Source: Tragulus kanchil (lineage: Eukaryota > Chordata > Mammalia > Artiodactyla > Tragulidae). From it: a stretch of 64,000 nt of DNA. The notes under the pieces are model-generated. The model did no database searches and was not told the origin of the DNA. It was given only the letters and a program-made list of their open reading frames with translations. Each line of letters starts with the position of its first letter. Position 1 is the stretch's first letter. A program made the position numbers and the translations under genes. The stretch spans positions 1,612,001 through 1,676,000 of the forward strand of contig JAIOJX010000001.1 of NCBI GenBank assembly GCA_022376925.1, in the 5' to 3' direction. Positions 44,986-57,743 of the stretch are shown here, one piece after another.

Positions 44986-44989
44986 GAAG

Positions 44990-45320
44990 AGGCAGGTCAA
45001 GCAAGATGCCTCCAAAGACATCACTTCCTGCTGTGGGAGCCCCTCCAGGTCTCTTCCTGGCTTGTAGCCGGTTGTCTTTTCACTGAGTCTTCACATAGCA
45101 GAGAAAGAGAGGGCAGGTGACTGTGGGGTCTGGTGTCTCTTCTTATAAGGACACTAATCCTATCAGATCAGGGCCCCACCCCTATGACCTCATTCAACCT
45201 TAATTATTTTCTTAGAGGCCCCATGGCCAAGTACAGTCACATGGGAGGCTGGGGCTTCACCATATCAATGGTGGGGTGGAGAGGACACAAAATTCAGCCC
45301 ATAGCAGATGGCCAGACTAT
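44990..45320 (-). mobile_element. MaLR/MLT-like LTR remnant, antisense
   Basis: Contains the widespread motif tctcttcttataaggacac, then atgacctcattcaacctta and acaaaattcagcccatagca, as in old mammalian MaLR-type LTRs. Confidence 0.6.
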
Positions 45321-45753
45321 GTGTCACATAGCCTGTCCCAACTTGAACCTTAGCTTCTTGAACCAGGAGCAAGCACTGGTCAAGAACAATCAATCTATAG
45401 AGACTGCTCAGTAGCCTATTGGGTTACGTGGCATGAAGGCTCTTCCCAAATAAGGATACTGAGTATTTGGGCCAGTAAGCTTCTTTCTTGTAGGTACTTG
45501 AACTGCAAGAAGATTAGAAGCCAAAAGACAGGGGGAGGTCATGTGCAACTGTCATGAAGGAGTACAAGCTGGGGGGGGGGGGCAGCAACTACGATGATGG
45601 AGAGGCTGTTGCGGGTGGGAGGCGCAGCAGGCGCTGAGTGACCGCAGCAGCAGCTCAGGGGTCGGAGGCTGGGTGGGTAGACCAGAAAACCTGGTCCACA
45701 GAGCTGCTTAGAAATCTGACCAGACTCCCCTATGTATGAGGTCCCCCTTGTCA

Positions 45754-46193
45754 TGTTAATTTTATGTGTAAACTTGCCTGGGCCACAGGATGCCCAGAAA
45801 TCTGCTCAAAGATTATTTGGGATGTGTTGGTGAGAGTGTTCGTGCACGAGATTCGAGATTCGTATCTGGGCGAGTGGACCGAGGGAGGTAGACTGCCCTC
45901 CACGATGTGGGTGCTCTCACCGGATCAGCTGAAGATGTGGAGAGAACACAGAGGCTGAGCGAGGGGGGTTCTCCCGCCTCACTGTGGGAGCTGGGACACT
46001 GCTGTTTTCTTGCGCTGGGCTGAAATTTACAGTCGGGTGTCCAGCTTGCCAACTGTAGATTCTGGAACTTCTCAGGCTCCATAGTTCTATGAACCAATTC
46101 CTTACAATAAATCTCTTTACACACACACACTCACACACACACACACTCACACACATTCTATCGGTTTTGTTTCTCAGAACCCTGACTAATGCA
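45754..46193 (+). mobile_element. Solo LTR-like element (TG...CA)
   Basis: Starts tgttaattttatgtgtaaac and ends ccctgactaatgca, with a poly(A) signal (caataaatctc at about 46105) followed by a CA-rich tract. No internal coding sequence. Likely an old ERVL/MaLR-type solo LTR. Confidence 0.6.
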
Positions 46194-46445
46194 ATGGCCT
46201 GCTCATTCTTACAGGAACTCTCCCTTACTGCAGAAACTTGAGCATACTGCAGAGACATCATCGAGCTGAGGCGGGATATGGAAGTGGGAAAAGCCAGGCG
46301 GGATCTGATAGACTGGGTGCAGGGACCAAGGGACTAGGAAGCCTGGAGCTCACCTCAGATGCAGGGGTGGGAGGAGGGAGCGAGCTAGAGACCAAAATTG
46401 AAGGTTGTGCCCAGAGAGGTGGCATTTGGAACTTACTGGGCACGC

Positions 46446-46530
46446 ATGCTAAGTTGTTGCCATCGTGTCCGACTTTTTGTGACCCTTTGGACTGTAGCCT
46501 GCCAGGCTCTTCTGTCCATTTGGAACCTAA
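46446..46530 (-). mobile_element. Bov-A / BovB end fragment, antisense
   Basis: Reads agttgttgccatcgtgtccg, then gactgtagcctgccaggct, the diagnostic BovB/Bov-A end. Confidence 0.7.
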
Positions 46531-47051
46531 CATCTCAGAGCAAGTCTGTGGGGATGATGATGAGGTGAGGCCAAGAAGGTCTCTAGAGATAAGGTAAAGG
46601 AGCTGAGAGGTTAGGCTCTTGCACGGGTAAAGGGAAAGCTGGCAGAATGACAGAACGAGAGGGAGCAGAGGGCGGCCAGGCCCGATGAGAAGAGCCTCAA
46701 ACAACATGGCGTCTGACTTCCAGACAGAGCCACCCTGGAAGAGAGCGAGGAGGAAGAAGCGTTTGATGACCTGCTGCCAGTTTGCTTCACTCTGTTCATT
46801 AGAAACGAGTTGTCAGGTCCGGCCCACACTCAAGATGAGCCACCTCTTGAAGAGAACAGCCTCAGGGACCTTGTGGCCATAGGCTCAAGTCACCACATCA
46901 GTTTTAGACTTTGTTAAGGAGGCATCTTGAAAGAGTAACTACCAAAAAGCTCATACAGTGCTTCTAAACAAATAATGGGAGGAATGAAAAACGAGAGCAA
47001 ATTCAGTCCATCTAAAAGATGGCCCCACAAAAAATAAATAAAAGGTGGCCG

Positions 47052-47228
47052 GAGGACTTTCCCTGTGGTCCAGTGGCTAAGACTCTGAGCTCCTAAAGCA
47101 AGGGGCGCAGGTTTGATCCCTGGTCAGGGAGCTAGATCCACATGCCACAGCTAAGAAGGTCCCACATGCTGTAACTGAGACCCAGAGCAGCCAAAGAAAT
47201 ACATTTAAAAAATAAATAATAAATAAAA
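47052..47228 (+). mobile_element. CHR-type SINE, sense
   Basis: Head gactttccctgtggtccagt, internal gtttgatccctggtcaggg, and an (AAATAAAT)n tail. Confidence 0.85.
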
Positions 47229-47284
47229 GATGGCCCAGAGCTGAGGCAACGGCTGGGACAGTCACTGGCACTCAGCTTTGAGTC

Positions 47285-48340
47285 CCGCCTCCTTTTCTTT
47301 TTTTTTTTTAAGTAATTTATATTGGAATATAGTTGATTTGGGCCTTCCCTGGTGGCTCGGTGGTAAAGAATCTGCCTGCCAATGCAGCCAGAGCGGTGGC
47401 TTTGATCGCTGGGCTGGGAAGATCCCCCAGAGAAGGAAATGGCAACCCATTCCAGTGTGCTTGCCTGGGAAATTCCACGGGCATGTGAGCCTGGCAGGCC
47501 ACAGTCCATGGAGTTGACAAGAGTTTTTAGCTTTAGTGACTAAAAAACAACAGCTGTGTGTGTGTGTGTGTACATATATCCACTGGGGTTTTTTGTTTGT
47601 TTTTTGGGGGAGGGCGGGTCGGGAGGGAGGGGGGCGGGCGGGCCACTTCTATTGGTCTTTCATTTCTCTATTTTCATCCACCTTTGTTCTTTGGCTCCTG
47701 TGGGCCTCCCATCGCGGTGGCCTCTGTCCTCGCAGAGCACCGGCTCTGGGCGCATGCGCTCCAGAGCTCTGGCTCGGTCATTGGACACATCGGTCCAGCC
47801 GCTCCGCGGCACGTGGGATCTTCCCAGGCCAGGGATCGAACCGGCGCCCCTTGCACTGGACCACCAGGGAAGCCCTCCACTGTTTTTTAAAATCATTTTT
47901 CATATAGGCCATTGCAGAGTATTGGGTAGAGTTCTCTGTGCTACACAGCAAGTCTTATTAATGATCTAGCCCCCTGTTTTGCTCTCTGTCTTTGCTGGAA
48001 TATGTTACAGATAGGATCACCCAGTGTGCACCCTTCTGTCTGACTTCTTTGGCTCAGGGTAGTTTGGGAGATTTCTCCATGCTGGTGTCTGTGTGTCAGC
48101 AGTTTGTTTGGGTTGCCGAGTAGCGTGGCAGTGCTAGGATACAGTGTCGGTTGAGCTGAGCCCCCGCTGAAGGGCGTCTGGGCTGCCTCCAGCTTTGGGA
48201 CACAGGAACTCACAGGGCTCTGCGTGAGTGTGGGCATTTCCACTTCTGTCACGTAGCCACTGAGCAGAGCAGGGGCGCCAGGGCTCGGGAGCTGGGCTGA
48301 AGGCGATGCTAACTGCAAAGGGAGCGAGTCTGGGGAGGTG
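47285..48340 (-). mobile_element. LINE-1 3' end, antisense, with two nested SINEs
   Basis: Antisense L1 tail (tatattggaatatagttgat, cattgcagagtattgggtagag, gtgctacacagcaagtc). Interrupted by a sense Bov-tA at 47342-47556 and an antisense GC-rich-type CHR SINE at 47585-47874. Confidence 0.8.
47585..47874 (-). mobile_element. CHR-type SINE, GC-rich subfamily, antisense
   Basis: Contains gggcgggcgggccacttcta and the head ggaccaccagggaagccc. It lacks the segment gcaaggcggtgtccttaccc found in the other copies (small internal deletion near 47855). Confidence 0.88.
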
Positions 48341-50240
48341 ATGGAGATGTTTTCAGTCTTGATGTTAGGGGCGCTTACACAACATTTACCAAAACTCGCT
48401 CACTGTCACCTCAAAAGGGCGAATTCCACTGTCTGGTAGTCACACTTCAGTAGAGCTGATGTTTTTTTTTGAAGACAAGTCTTGTTAGACTGTATCAAAC
48501 TAAACCCTCGAAACAGAGGAGCACTTGCCATCAAAGGAGGGGATGTGGCTAGGCACTAGCCATCTGTCTAGTGCCCCCAACCTCCCAGCAAGGATGTGGC
48601 AGTGGCGGAATGGCTTCCCTCTTGTTTGAGGTCAACTTCTCCTGCTTCCTCTCGGATTCGCCCCGCCCACGGTTCTCTCCTGTTCCTCTGTTTCCACGTA
48701 CGGCCCTCATGTAGAAGCAAGTTCAAATCCCAGGTCTGCCATTTGCCTTCTGGGTGATTTGGGGTAAGTCACTTGAGCAGTGTCAACCTCAGTCCCCTCA
48801 TCTGTGAAATGGGCTCAGGAGCAGGTGGACAAATGCACCCTTGGCTGTGTGACTAGCCCTTGGCCACTTGGGCTCCTCACTTGGAAAGGAGGGTGACCTG
48901 CAGACACAATAAGCTAGAGACAAAGACACTCTTCCCAGCCTTGCTTCCTGGACACATTCCTTGAGCTCTTTGATATGGCTCGTGGTGCTGGTGCGTGACA
49001 AGTGCTGAGAACAGTGGCAGGCTCGAGCGGGAGTCAGCACATGGGATTTAGTGGAGTAACAGTAATGAACATTGCATGACACATGGGACTGAGCCCATCA
49101 CTCTGCACTTAGCAGGGGCACGCAAATGGCTCTATCCACTTCTTACTTCTCTCTGGTCATTCTCATCTCAAGGACCAGCATGGAACCCTATGTTCCTTAA
49201 AGGCTTTGTGGAAGCTAGAGCTAGCAGAAGAGGGTGGGAATTTAGGTGGGGAGGGTGGAGAGTGGAGGCAGAGAAGCAGGCCTATATCAGGGGTCAGATC
49301 AAAGCAGGCAGGAAGTGAACCGCAACTCAGTGCCTCATGGAAAATACCCCCTCTTGGCCACCCAGGCCCGCCCTCTGCCCAGCTTCCTCCACGCCCAGCT
49401 CACACGCAGCCTACCAGCCTGCTGCCCCCCCAGCCCCAGCCTCCTCACTGCTCCTGAAGGGGCTGGGCTGGTGGCACAAGGGCCCAGCCGGCACTCCTGC
49501 CCTGGGTCTGTTGGAACCAAAGGGTGGGCCACTGGCCACCCTGGGCGCATCCCAACCCCCGGCTCCCTCGGTTTTCCCTGCTCCAGACCCTCCCTCCCTT
49601 CACTCAAGAGCCTGGTCCTGTCCACACTCCTTCTGAAAAGACCTAGAAATCTTGCATTCAGGCCTTCCCTGAGGGCAAGTGGGAGGGACCACTCCAAGCC
49701 TCCCCTTCCAGGAGAAACTGCAGCGCCAGGGAGATGGTGGCGTGGGATGGGGGTTCTAGGCTCCCTCCAGTCTGGAGCCCTGCATGGCTGAGAGGGTCTG
49801 GGGAGGCTGAGCTGAGGGCCCGGGCATGCTTCACTGGGCAACAGGCATGCCCATAAAAATGCCGCGGCCACCAGGGCCGCAATCTGCCATCTGGGCCCCA
49901 GGCCTTCCTTGCCCTGAGGCTGGACTCGGCTCGCTCCGGAATAGCTCTGCCCTCTGCTTGGCCTCAGAGGTCACGGCTGCGAGCTTGGCGGGGGCTGCTG
50001 GGGAGGAGATGCTCCCCAGCCCTTCCAGTACAGGGGAGGGCTGGGCCCCTGGAGAGGTCGGGCTGAGGCCAATTCCCGGGACAAAGAAATCAGATTCCAG
50101 GAAAACTGACAGAGAGCGGGTGGAGGCTCAGGGCTTGGGTGATGGCAGCTCGAGGGGCGCCCTCTCAGCAGCCTCCTCCGCCTCCCAGCCCCCCACTCCC
50201 GCTTCCGGGCTCTGGGCTGCTCAGCTCGGCCCGCTGTGCC
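48341..50240. other. Intergenic upstream of L1CAM, no gene seen
   Basis: Non-repetitive sequence, becoming GC-rich from about 49330. Overlapping open frames on opposite strands (49246-49791 +, 49335-49871 -) show no domain. It may contain upstream L1CAM regulatory DNA. Confidence 0.5.
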
Positions 50241-51270
50241 GCCCTGGCGGGCTGAGATCAAGGCCCGCGCCCCCTCCAGGACTGAACGCTTAGGATGGGA
50301 GGAAGGGTGCTTCCAGCAAGAGCCCACGAACGCGGGAATCCTGCCGGGGCGGGGGGAGGCGCCCTCGAGGGTCGGGGAGAGTGTGGGGGCATCTGTTTCT
50401 CCACTGCCCAGCACCGCGCCCCGGGAGCACCCCGGCCTTGAGACCCCAGCCCGGAGCCTCCGTGGCGGCGCGGCTGCCTGGCTGCGGGGCACGCCATCCC
50501 AGGGACTCGAGATCTACGGGCGCGGGTCCGGTGGGACCTGGCGGCGGGGGTCCCACTAAGCTCCCGGAGAGGGTCACAGGGGTTCCCAGCCCGCGCCGGC
50601 CTCGGCAGCCTGGCTCTGCCCGGACGAGGGGCGCGACGGGGCGGGGCGGGCGGCCGGGGAGGTGATCTCACTCCCCCCTCCCCCACGCCCCAGCCCTCCC
50701 CTCCCCCTCCCTGTGCGCACGCCCGCCCGCCCCGCCCCGCCGCCGCCGCCGCCGCAGCCGCAGCTTCGCAGTCGCGCTCGGGCGGCAGGTCCGAGGCCGG
50801 CGTGCGCGGAGGCTGGGCGGGCGGCCCGAACGGCGGCTGCAGCGCAGGTAAGGCGGGCAGGTCAGCCCTCGCGCCCGGGCCGGGCCTGCAGTGCCCCGAG
50901 CCTCCGCCCCAGGCCTGCCCGGGGGGCGAGAGCGGGGAGCCCCACCCGAACCAGCCCTCGACCACCGGCGGAGCGGCCAGAGCCCCACCCAGACCAGGCA
51001 CTCGGGCTCCGGCCCCGCGGAGAGCAGCGGGGCAGGGCAGGAGCCCGGGAGCCGGAGTCCGACAGGTGACGAGTGCCTGGGCGGCGCCCCAACCGGCCGA
51101 CCCAGGGAGGGACCCTCGGGGGGATCGGGCAGCGTCGGGGCGGGCTGACGGGGGCCGGCGTGGGCACGTCTCCGGGTGTACGCGTGGCTGAGGAGGCGAG
51201 TGCGACTGGACCCGGGGGCCCCCGCCGTGCCCCACCCATCAGCCCCCGTGGGGTGTGGCCCTGGGCGTGG
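50240..51270 (+). promoter_or_regulatory. L1CAM: CpG island at the L1CAM upstream promoter
   Basis: Very dense CpG with GC boxes (ggggcggggcgggcggccgg at 50639-50658) and a CCG repeat (50738-50758). No TATA box is seen near the presumed start. Its position about 11 kb upstream of the L1CAM signal-peptide exon fits the known L1CAM arrangement of a distant non-coding first exon. Confidence 0.7.
50700..50847 (+). other. L1CAM: L1CAM non-coding exon 1 (5' UTR), start approximate
   Basis: A GC-rich stretch in the CpG island ends in a strong donor (gcgcag|gtaaggcg at 50847/50848). The next compatible acceptor on this strand is that of the L1CAM start-codon exon at 61799-61800. The transcription start cannot be fixed from the sequence. 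Confidence 0.55.
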
Positions 51271-54200
51271 CTGCCCCCTTCCCCAGTCCGGGTCCTGTTT
51301 GATTGAAGTCAGCTGCCAGCGTGACGGGGGAAGGTTAGACTCGGCTGCCCTGCAGTGGGGGGCAAGGGAGAGACGGGGCTGGGCGCCGCCGGCCCCTCCG
51401 CCCCCAGGTAGGAAAGGGGGCTTTGTTCTCCTCGGAACCCCAGCCTGGCCTCCCCAGGCTTCCCCTCCCAGCCCATGCCGGACCGGAGCCTCCTGCCCTG
51501 AAGGCGGGGTGCGTCTGGAGCTGCAGAATCTGCAGGGCACACTGAGTGAGGTTGGCCCGGGCACCCAGCAGGGTGCAGCTGCGCACAAGGATGGAGAATG
51601 TGGCCCATCAGGTAGGGGGAGGGAGGGAGGACCGCACTGGTTGGGACTCTGCCCTACCCACTGCAGGGCTTTCGCCCATGGCCGGCTTCCTTATCGCTGT
51701 CTGGTTATGGGAAGGAACTGCGATTCCTCTTCCCCCTCTTCCTAGGGGAAATTTGGGGAGACTCTTGGTGGGCAGGGGTTGCAAGAGCCCCTAAGACAAC
51801 CTCCTGTCCACCTCCCCCCGCCCCCCGCCCCAGTCCACGCTGCGTGTCCCTGGAAGGCAGACCCAGGGCCATCTGACCCCCGAGAAGTGGGGAGCCTGAC
51901 ACCCCCTTCCCAGTAGGTGCCCTACTTCCAGTTAACTCCACCCAGAGGGCAGGGGCTTCCGGGCTGCCCTGTGCCATCTCTGCTGACTCACGTGGCCCTG
52001 AGGTGAAGAAGCCAGTCATCCTTTCTTGCCAGGAATTGCCCCTGAGCCCCATCTTTCTTGTCCCCTGTGGGGTAGCTGGTGCAGGGGGGCCTCTCGCCTC
52101 TGATCAACGCCTTGATGCAGGCGATGGGACTCAGCCCGGCCTGGCCAATCACACAGCACCCACAGGTGTGCCCATGGGCTGCCTAGCTCTCACAGGGAGG
52201 CTCTTGGCTCATCTGTGGCCACATAGCAAGTTCTTGTCAGCACTGAGGCTGCGACCTCCCACCACAGCTCTTTTGCTGCGTCCTAGTCTCTTTCTCTTCT
52301 TGCTTCTGTATGTCTGTGTGTGATCCCTAAAGTAATACATCTTATTGCGGTATGCTTGAAATATACCAAAAAAGAACAAAAGACATTAGGGATCTTTGAT
52401 GATCTGATCACGGAGAGAGAATCCTGCTCAGCGCCCCCAGCCTCAGTCTCCCTGCTTTGCTACAACCCACTCCCAAGAGGCTCCTCCCCTGATACCCAGC
52501 ACCCAACCCCCTGCAAAACCAGGAGCCCTTGGCAGTAGTGAGCGCCTCCCAGCCTAGGAGCTCAGTGGCCCACGGGGGCTGGCAGTCATGCGCTGGGCAG
52601 GCTCACTGCTAGGTGCCTGCCTGGGCCGTGCTCGGGGCTGCCCCTGGAAACGCCAGTGACAAACTGGACCAACACCTTCTTTGTCTTCAGGGGCTGTGGG
52701 TTGGTTTTGTGTTTTCCTTTGTGACTCTCCGCAGGGTAAGGGGAGGCAAGGATTGAGGAAGAGCCTTGTCCGAGGCCTGTTCCAGTGGGGAGACCTGCCC
52801 AGGCTGTGCCCCGTCAGCCGCTTCCCGGGCGCGCACTTGGGCGAGGCCAGCTGGGAGGGCGGAGGAGGCAGCCTGCGCATCACACCCGCCATTCTGCAGC
52901 CCGGGGACGTGGGACCCTCGTCCCTTTCCCCTCTTTGAATCTCAGCCTTCTTGGCTAGCACGTGGGGCATGGACTGGTTCATCTCCAAGGTCCCTTTCAA
53001 GGCAAATGGTCCCTTGTGCCACTCTGAATGGACAGAGCGTCTCCTGGGCGCTCTTCCTGCCGGTGGGGCAAGCGGCCTCGCTGCGCCGGGCCTGCCTCCA
53101 GATCAGGGGCGCGATGGAAGGTTTCTCCAGCCCCTTCTTGGGTTGAAACAGGAGTCGAGGGGGCAACTTCCTGGGGGTTCCGTGCGTTGAGGAGGGGCCG
53201 TTCTGGGGGAGAATGGAGTAAAGTGGCCCAGGGCAGAAGTCTGACAAGGTGGGCATCCCCGCCCACCGTTCTGGGGACTGTGCCACCCCGTCCCCCATCG
53301 TCATGCAGACGGAGGGAGGCAGAGGTTCTGAACCCCCCTCTGCGGTCCCAGGTGGGCTGCTGCCTTCGCCCTGCCCCTCCTCCCCTGACTGGGCAGGCTG
53401 GGTTGAGGTCCCTGGTGGGGCGAGGTCCTTCTCGCTCCTGCGAGCTCGGATGTGGCCCGTCCGTTCGGGACCCCTTGCTCTCAGCTGCTGCTTCATCTGC
53501 CCCGCCCGCCCGCTTCCTCCGGCTCTGCTGGAGTTTCCCTGTGGGGGCACACCACTGCCTCCTCCTTCCCCTCCCTGTCTCCCCGTTTCCCCTTTTGTCT
53601 GTCTTCTCTCTCGGCACCTCTCCCTGCCCCTCTTCCACTGGGCTCTCAACCTTGGCACGGGCGTGCCCACCTCACAGGACACGTCCACTGGACTCGAGGC
53701 CTTCAGATGGGCCCAGAGCTCCCGTGGGGGCCTTGTCTGACCTGCGGGAGGGACGGGGGCGCCTGGTGGCCCCCAGCGGAGGGCTGGGGGTGGTTGGCAA
53801 AGGCCAGCCCACCTTCTCCCCAGACAGCAACAGGGTCTTTGTGGCTTCCTGGAGCCTGGGCCGAGGGAGGGAGGAGCCAGCGGGAGGGGGAGGGTCTGGG
53901 TGGACTGCTGGTCTTTCCAGAAGCTTTTCTTTGTCCAGTGCCCCCATCAGAGGCCTTGGCTGGCACCCCAGCTGCCCTCCTTGTTCTCCCCAGGTCACAG
54001 AGCTGTGGGAGGAGGACTCGCCACCATCCGGCCACCCAGTCTTTGGCCCTAACCCTGGTGGGGCCAACTGGAACGGCCTTGGGTTGGGAGGCCCTCAGAG
54101 GGCCCTTCTGAGCCAGGCTGGCTTCCTGCCAGGCTGACGTGGTGCGGCCCCCAGAACCACACTTCCCTCTGAAGTGTCCAGGGACGGGCAGATTGGGAGC

Positions 54201-54595
54201 AGGCTGCTGGTTTGGAGGTTTGCACGAGCGGCTCTGGGTGTGTGTGTGTGGGTGGGTGTGTGGCTTCCCGTGGTCCTATATCTCATTGCATGTGTGCAAT
54301 CGTGTGTGTGTGCATGTTTGTGACAAAGAGTACACCCAGATCCTCCTGTGCCCGCACGGACCCTGTGCTCGGAAGGGGCGGGGCTGATGGTGGTGGCTTC
54401 GGAGGAGGCCACTGTATTTCCCTGCATGATGTGGGGGCTGCCTACTGGGGGGCACCCTCTGACCCCTCCCTTAGCCGCCTGTGGTCATGTCTCAGGAATG
54501 CCGAGGCCCAGGGAGTGACAGAGGCTCCATTGTCTGTCTCCAGGCGCCCCGTGCCCTGCTGCCCTTTAACCCTTTGGAACAGGGAGGCCGAGGCA

Positions 54596-55677
54596 GCCAG
54601 AGGGGCCTGGCAGTGTCTGAGCTGTTTTCAGGCGCCCCTGCCCCTCCTCACTTGGGCCAGGTGTCCCAGGGCCAGCGGGGCTGAGCCTCTTGGGGTGGCC
54701 CTGGTGGGCCCCTCCTGCCTCTCTGCTGGGCACCCTTCCTCCCCCCACAGGACCTGCCTCTTCTGCTGCCTTCTCTCCTCTGGGGTGCTGGGGCAGGCCC
54801 TGCTGGCCCATAGGAGTGGATCTGTGGGGTGCCCTCTTGCCCGGTCCCTGAAGCCCCCTCGGGTGCCAGGTTCATTTCTCAGCCAGAGGGAGGACTTAAA
54901 GAGAGTGAGGGGGCACCGTTTTTAGGCTGCGGGCATCGCTTTTCCCACCTGTGCCAAGGAAACTTGGCTGTATTGCTTGCGTTCTAACCAGAGTCTTGGC
55001 CCCTGTTTCCCTGGACCTCAGTTTTCCCTTCTGCACAGGAAGGCAGTCCATGCTGCCCCTAGGCTCTGTCTGGAGAGAGAGGCCCGCTAGGTAGCCAAGT
55101 GCTCTTTGTGAGAGGGCCCTGGAGTCTTTGGCTTTGAGAAAGAGGTCAGAGCCCTCCAAGACTGCGTAGCCAGGGCGGGGAGCAGACGTGCGGCTGTCCT
55201 GGGGCGGGCTGAGGGGTGGGGCGGTTCTGCTCTGTGCTGAGGAGGGGTGTGGATCGCATTCTACTTCCGCGTGGCCTCCTCCCAAGATTTCCCTCCTGGT
55301 TCCCTGCATTTGCCTGCCATCTGCCTAGCAAATAGGCCCCTCCCCAGCGGGCGGGCCAGCGTGGGGCCCATCCTTGTGCCCCGACCCTCTCTGAGCACAA
55401 GCGGGCACGCACACTAGGATGCCTGAGACGCCGAGAGGCAGGCTGACCCCAGCGTAGTGTTCAGCGGCTTTGGGGGCCCCACCCCGTCTAGAGCCCCATA
55501 GCTGGTGAGCATCAGTGCCCTCTCCGTGACCTTGGGCACGCTACTCTGGTTCTCTGAACCTCATTTTCCTAAGTTATAGAATAGGGATAGTGATGGTGCT
55601 GCTTTGCCAGGGTATTTAGAAGCATCCGCGTGGTAAGTGCTGTCCAGCCCAATAAAATAGGGAGGGGATGTCCGGCT
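54596..55677. repeat. Tandem duplication 8, copy a
   Basis: Direct repeat of 55678-56776, period 1082 bp, in L1CAM intron 1. Differences increase toward the right end of the first copy (55620-55665). Confidence 0.95.
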
Positions 55678-56776
55678 GCCAGAGGGGCCTGGCAGTGTCT
55701 GAGCTGTTTTCAGGCGCCCCTGCCCCTCCTCACTTGGGCCAGGTGTCCCAGGGCCAGCGGGGCTGAGCCTCTTGGGGTGGCCCTGGTGGGCCCCTCCTGC
55801 CTCTCTGCTGGGCACCCTTCCTCCCCCCACAGGACCTGCCTCTTCTGCTGCCTTCTCTCCTCTGGGGTGCTGGGGCAGGCCCTGCTGGCCCATAGGAGTG
55901 GATCTGTGGGGTGCCCTCTTGCCCGGTCCCTGAAGCCCCCTCGGGTGCCAGGTTCATTTCTCAGCCAGAGGGAGGACTTAAAGAGAGTGAGGGGGCACCG
56001 TTTTTAGGCTGCGGGCATCGCTTTTCCCACCTGTGCCAAGGAAACTTGGCTGTATTGCTTGCGTTCTAACCAGAGTCTTGGCCCCTTTTTCCCTGGACCT
56101 CAGTTTTCCCTTCTGCACAGGAAGGCAGTCCATGCTGCCCCTAGGCTCTGTCTGGAGAGAGAGGCCCGCTAGGTAGCCAAGTGCTCTTTGTGAGAGGGCC
56201 CTGGAGTCTTTGGCTTTGAGAAAGAGGTCAGAGCCCTCCAAGACTGCGTAGCCAGGGCGGGGAGCAGACGTGCGGCTGTCCTGGGGCGGGCTGAGGGGTG
56301 GGGCGGTTCTGCTCTGTGCTGAGGAGGGGTGTGGATCGCATTCTACTTCCGCGTGGCCTCCTCCCAAGATTTCCCTCCTGGTTCCCTGCATTTGCCTGCC
56401 ATCTGCCTAGCAAATAGGCCCCTCCCCAGCGGGCGGGCCAGCGTGGGGCCCATCCTTGTGCCCCGACCCTCTCTGAGCACAAGCGGGCACGCACACTAGG
56501 ATGCCTGAGACGCCGAGAGGCAGGCTGACCCCAGCGTAGTGTTCAGCGGCTTTGGGGGCCCCACCCCGTCTAGAGCCCCATAGCTGGTGAGCATCAGTGC
56601 CCTCTCCGTGACCTTGGGCACGCTACTCTGGTTCTCTGAACCTCATTTTCCTCAGTTATAGAATAGGGATAGTGATGGTGCTGCTTTGCCAGGGGTATTT
56701 AGAAGCATCCCCGCGTGTGGTAAGTGCTGTCCACGAGTCCCTCAATAAAATAGGGAGGGGGGATGTCCGGCTGCCA
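55678..56776. repeat. Tandem duplication 8, copy b
   Basis: Downstream copy of 54596-55677. It shares the short string ggctgcca at the join. Confidence 0.95.
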
Positions 56777-57743
56777 ATGGGGAGATCCCCCTTTCCTTTC
56801 TCAGTGGAGAGAGTCTGTTCTCCCCACTCTCCCACAAAGGGTTAACCTGTGTCCCGCCCCTTCCTCATCCTGTGAGGAGAATGGTCCAGTACAGGTGAGC
56901 CAGCGTTGTCTTGGAGACGGCAGCCTTGAAGGGGCTGAGGGCGTGCTCTCCCTGAGGGCGAGGCAAGTCTGGGAGCCCCGAGGACCAAGCAGCCTCCTCT
57001 AGGATGTCCAGGGGCCCCGGGTACCTGTGGGGCTCCCACCCAGCAGCCTCTTCTCTGTACTATCTAAATTACCCATTAGGCTGCGGCAAGCCTTCCCCTC
57101 TCTTCCCCCATTTCTGCCAGTGGAGGGAGCTGGCTCCATCTCCATGGAAACCCGCCAGCCACAGCCTGGTGGGGAGGGCAAGGAGGAGCCTTAAAGAAAC
57201 ACAGTGCCTGGGCTAGAGGTGACACCCATACCCTCCTACACACACCGACAGGCTGGAAGGTCCCCACCAGCCCTGCTGAGGAGGCAGCCCAGGCACAGGT
57301 GCCCCCAAGTGGCCCCTCAAGCCTACAAGAGCATGGCCCTGGCGCTCACACTCTGATTAGCTCAGGTATCTACCCCACTCAGAACAGACCTGCCTGTGGC
57401 AGGGGCATTTCTGTCGGATGGGAGGGGCCGAGAGGGGGCCTGTGTGCAGGAAGCGTGCAGAGGGCGCCTTTGGCGGTGCCCAGGGTGAGTGGGTGTGTGG
57501 CAAGGGAGGAAAGCGACCATCCCACGCCTCAGCCTGGCTTCAGGACCTCCCAAGGGTGTCCCCGCCCCCATTTAGAGGCCAGCAGAGAGGTCTGGCCTCA
57601 GGGTCCAGGGCGCAGCAGGGCTGTCTCCTCCGGGGTCTCCCTGAGCTGGTCCCCGTGGCCCGCCACGCCCTTTCTGCCTCCCTGCCTGTGAGTTTGCTTC
57701 AGGCCTCAGGGAGGATGGGCACTCAGCCTGCCTCGGTCTCTCC

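Noticed and set aside
46110..46160. CA-rich tract as a regulatory element
   Set aside because: It is the simple-repeat tail region of an old LTR-like element.
50258..51588. Long minus-strand ORFs (325 and 306 codons) in the L1CAM CpG island
   Set aside because: Low-complexity Ala/Gly/Pro/Arg products caused by high GC; they overlap each other and plus-strand frames and show no domain.
53028..54137. A 369-codon plus-strand ORF in L1CAM intron 1
   Set aside because: No domain, opposite-strand frames of similar size overlap it, and it lies in a GC-rich intron.
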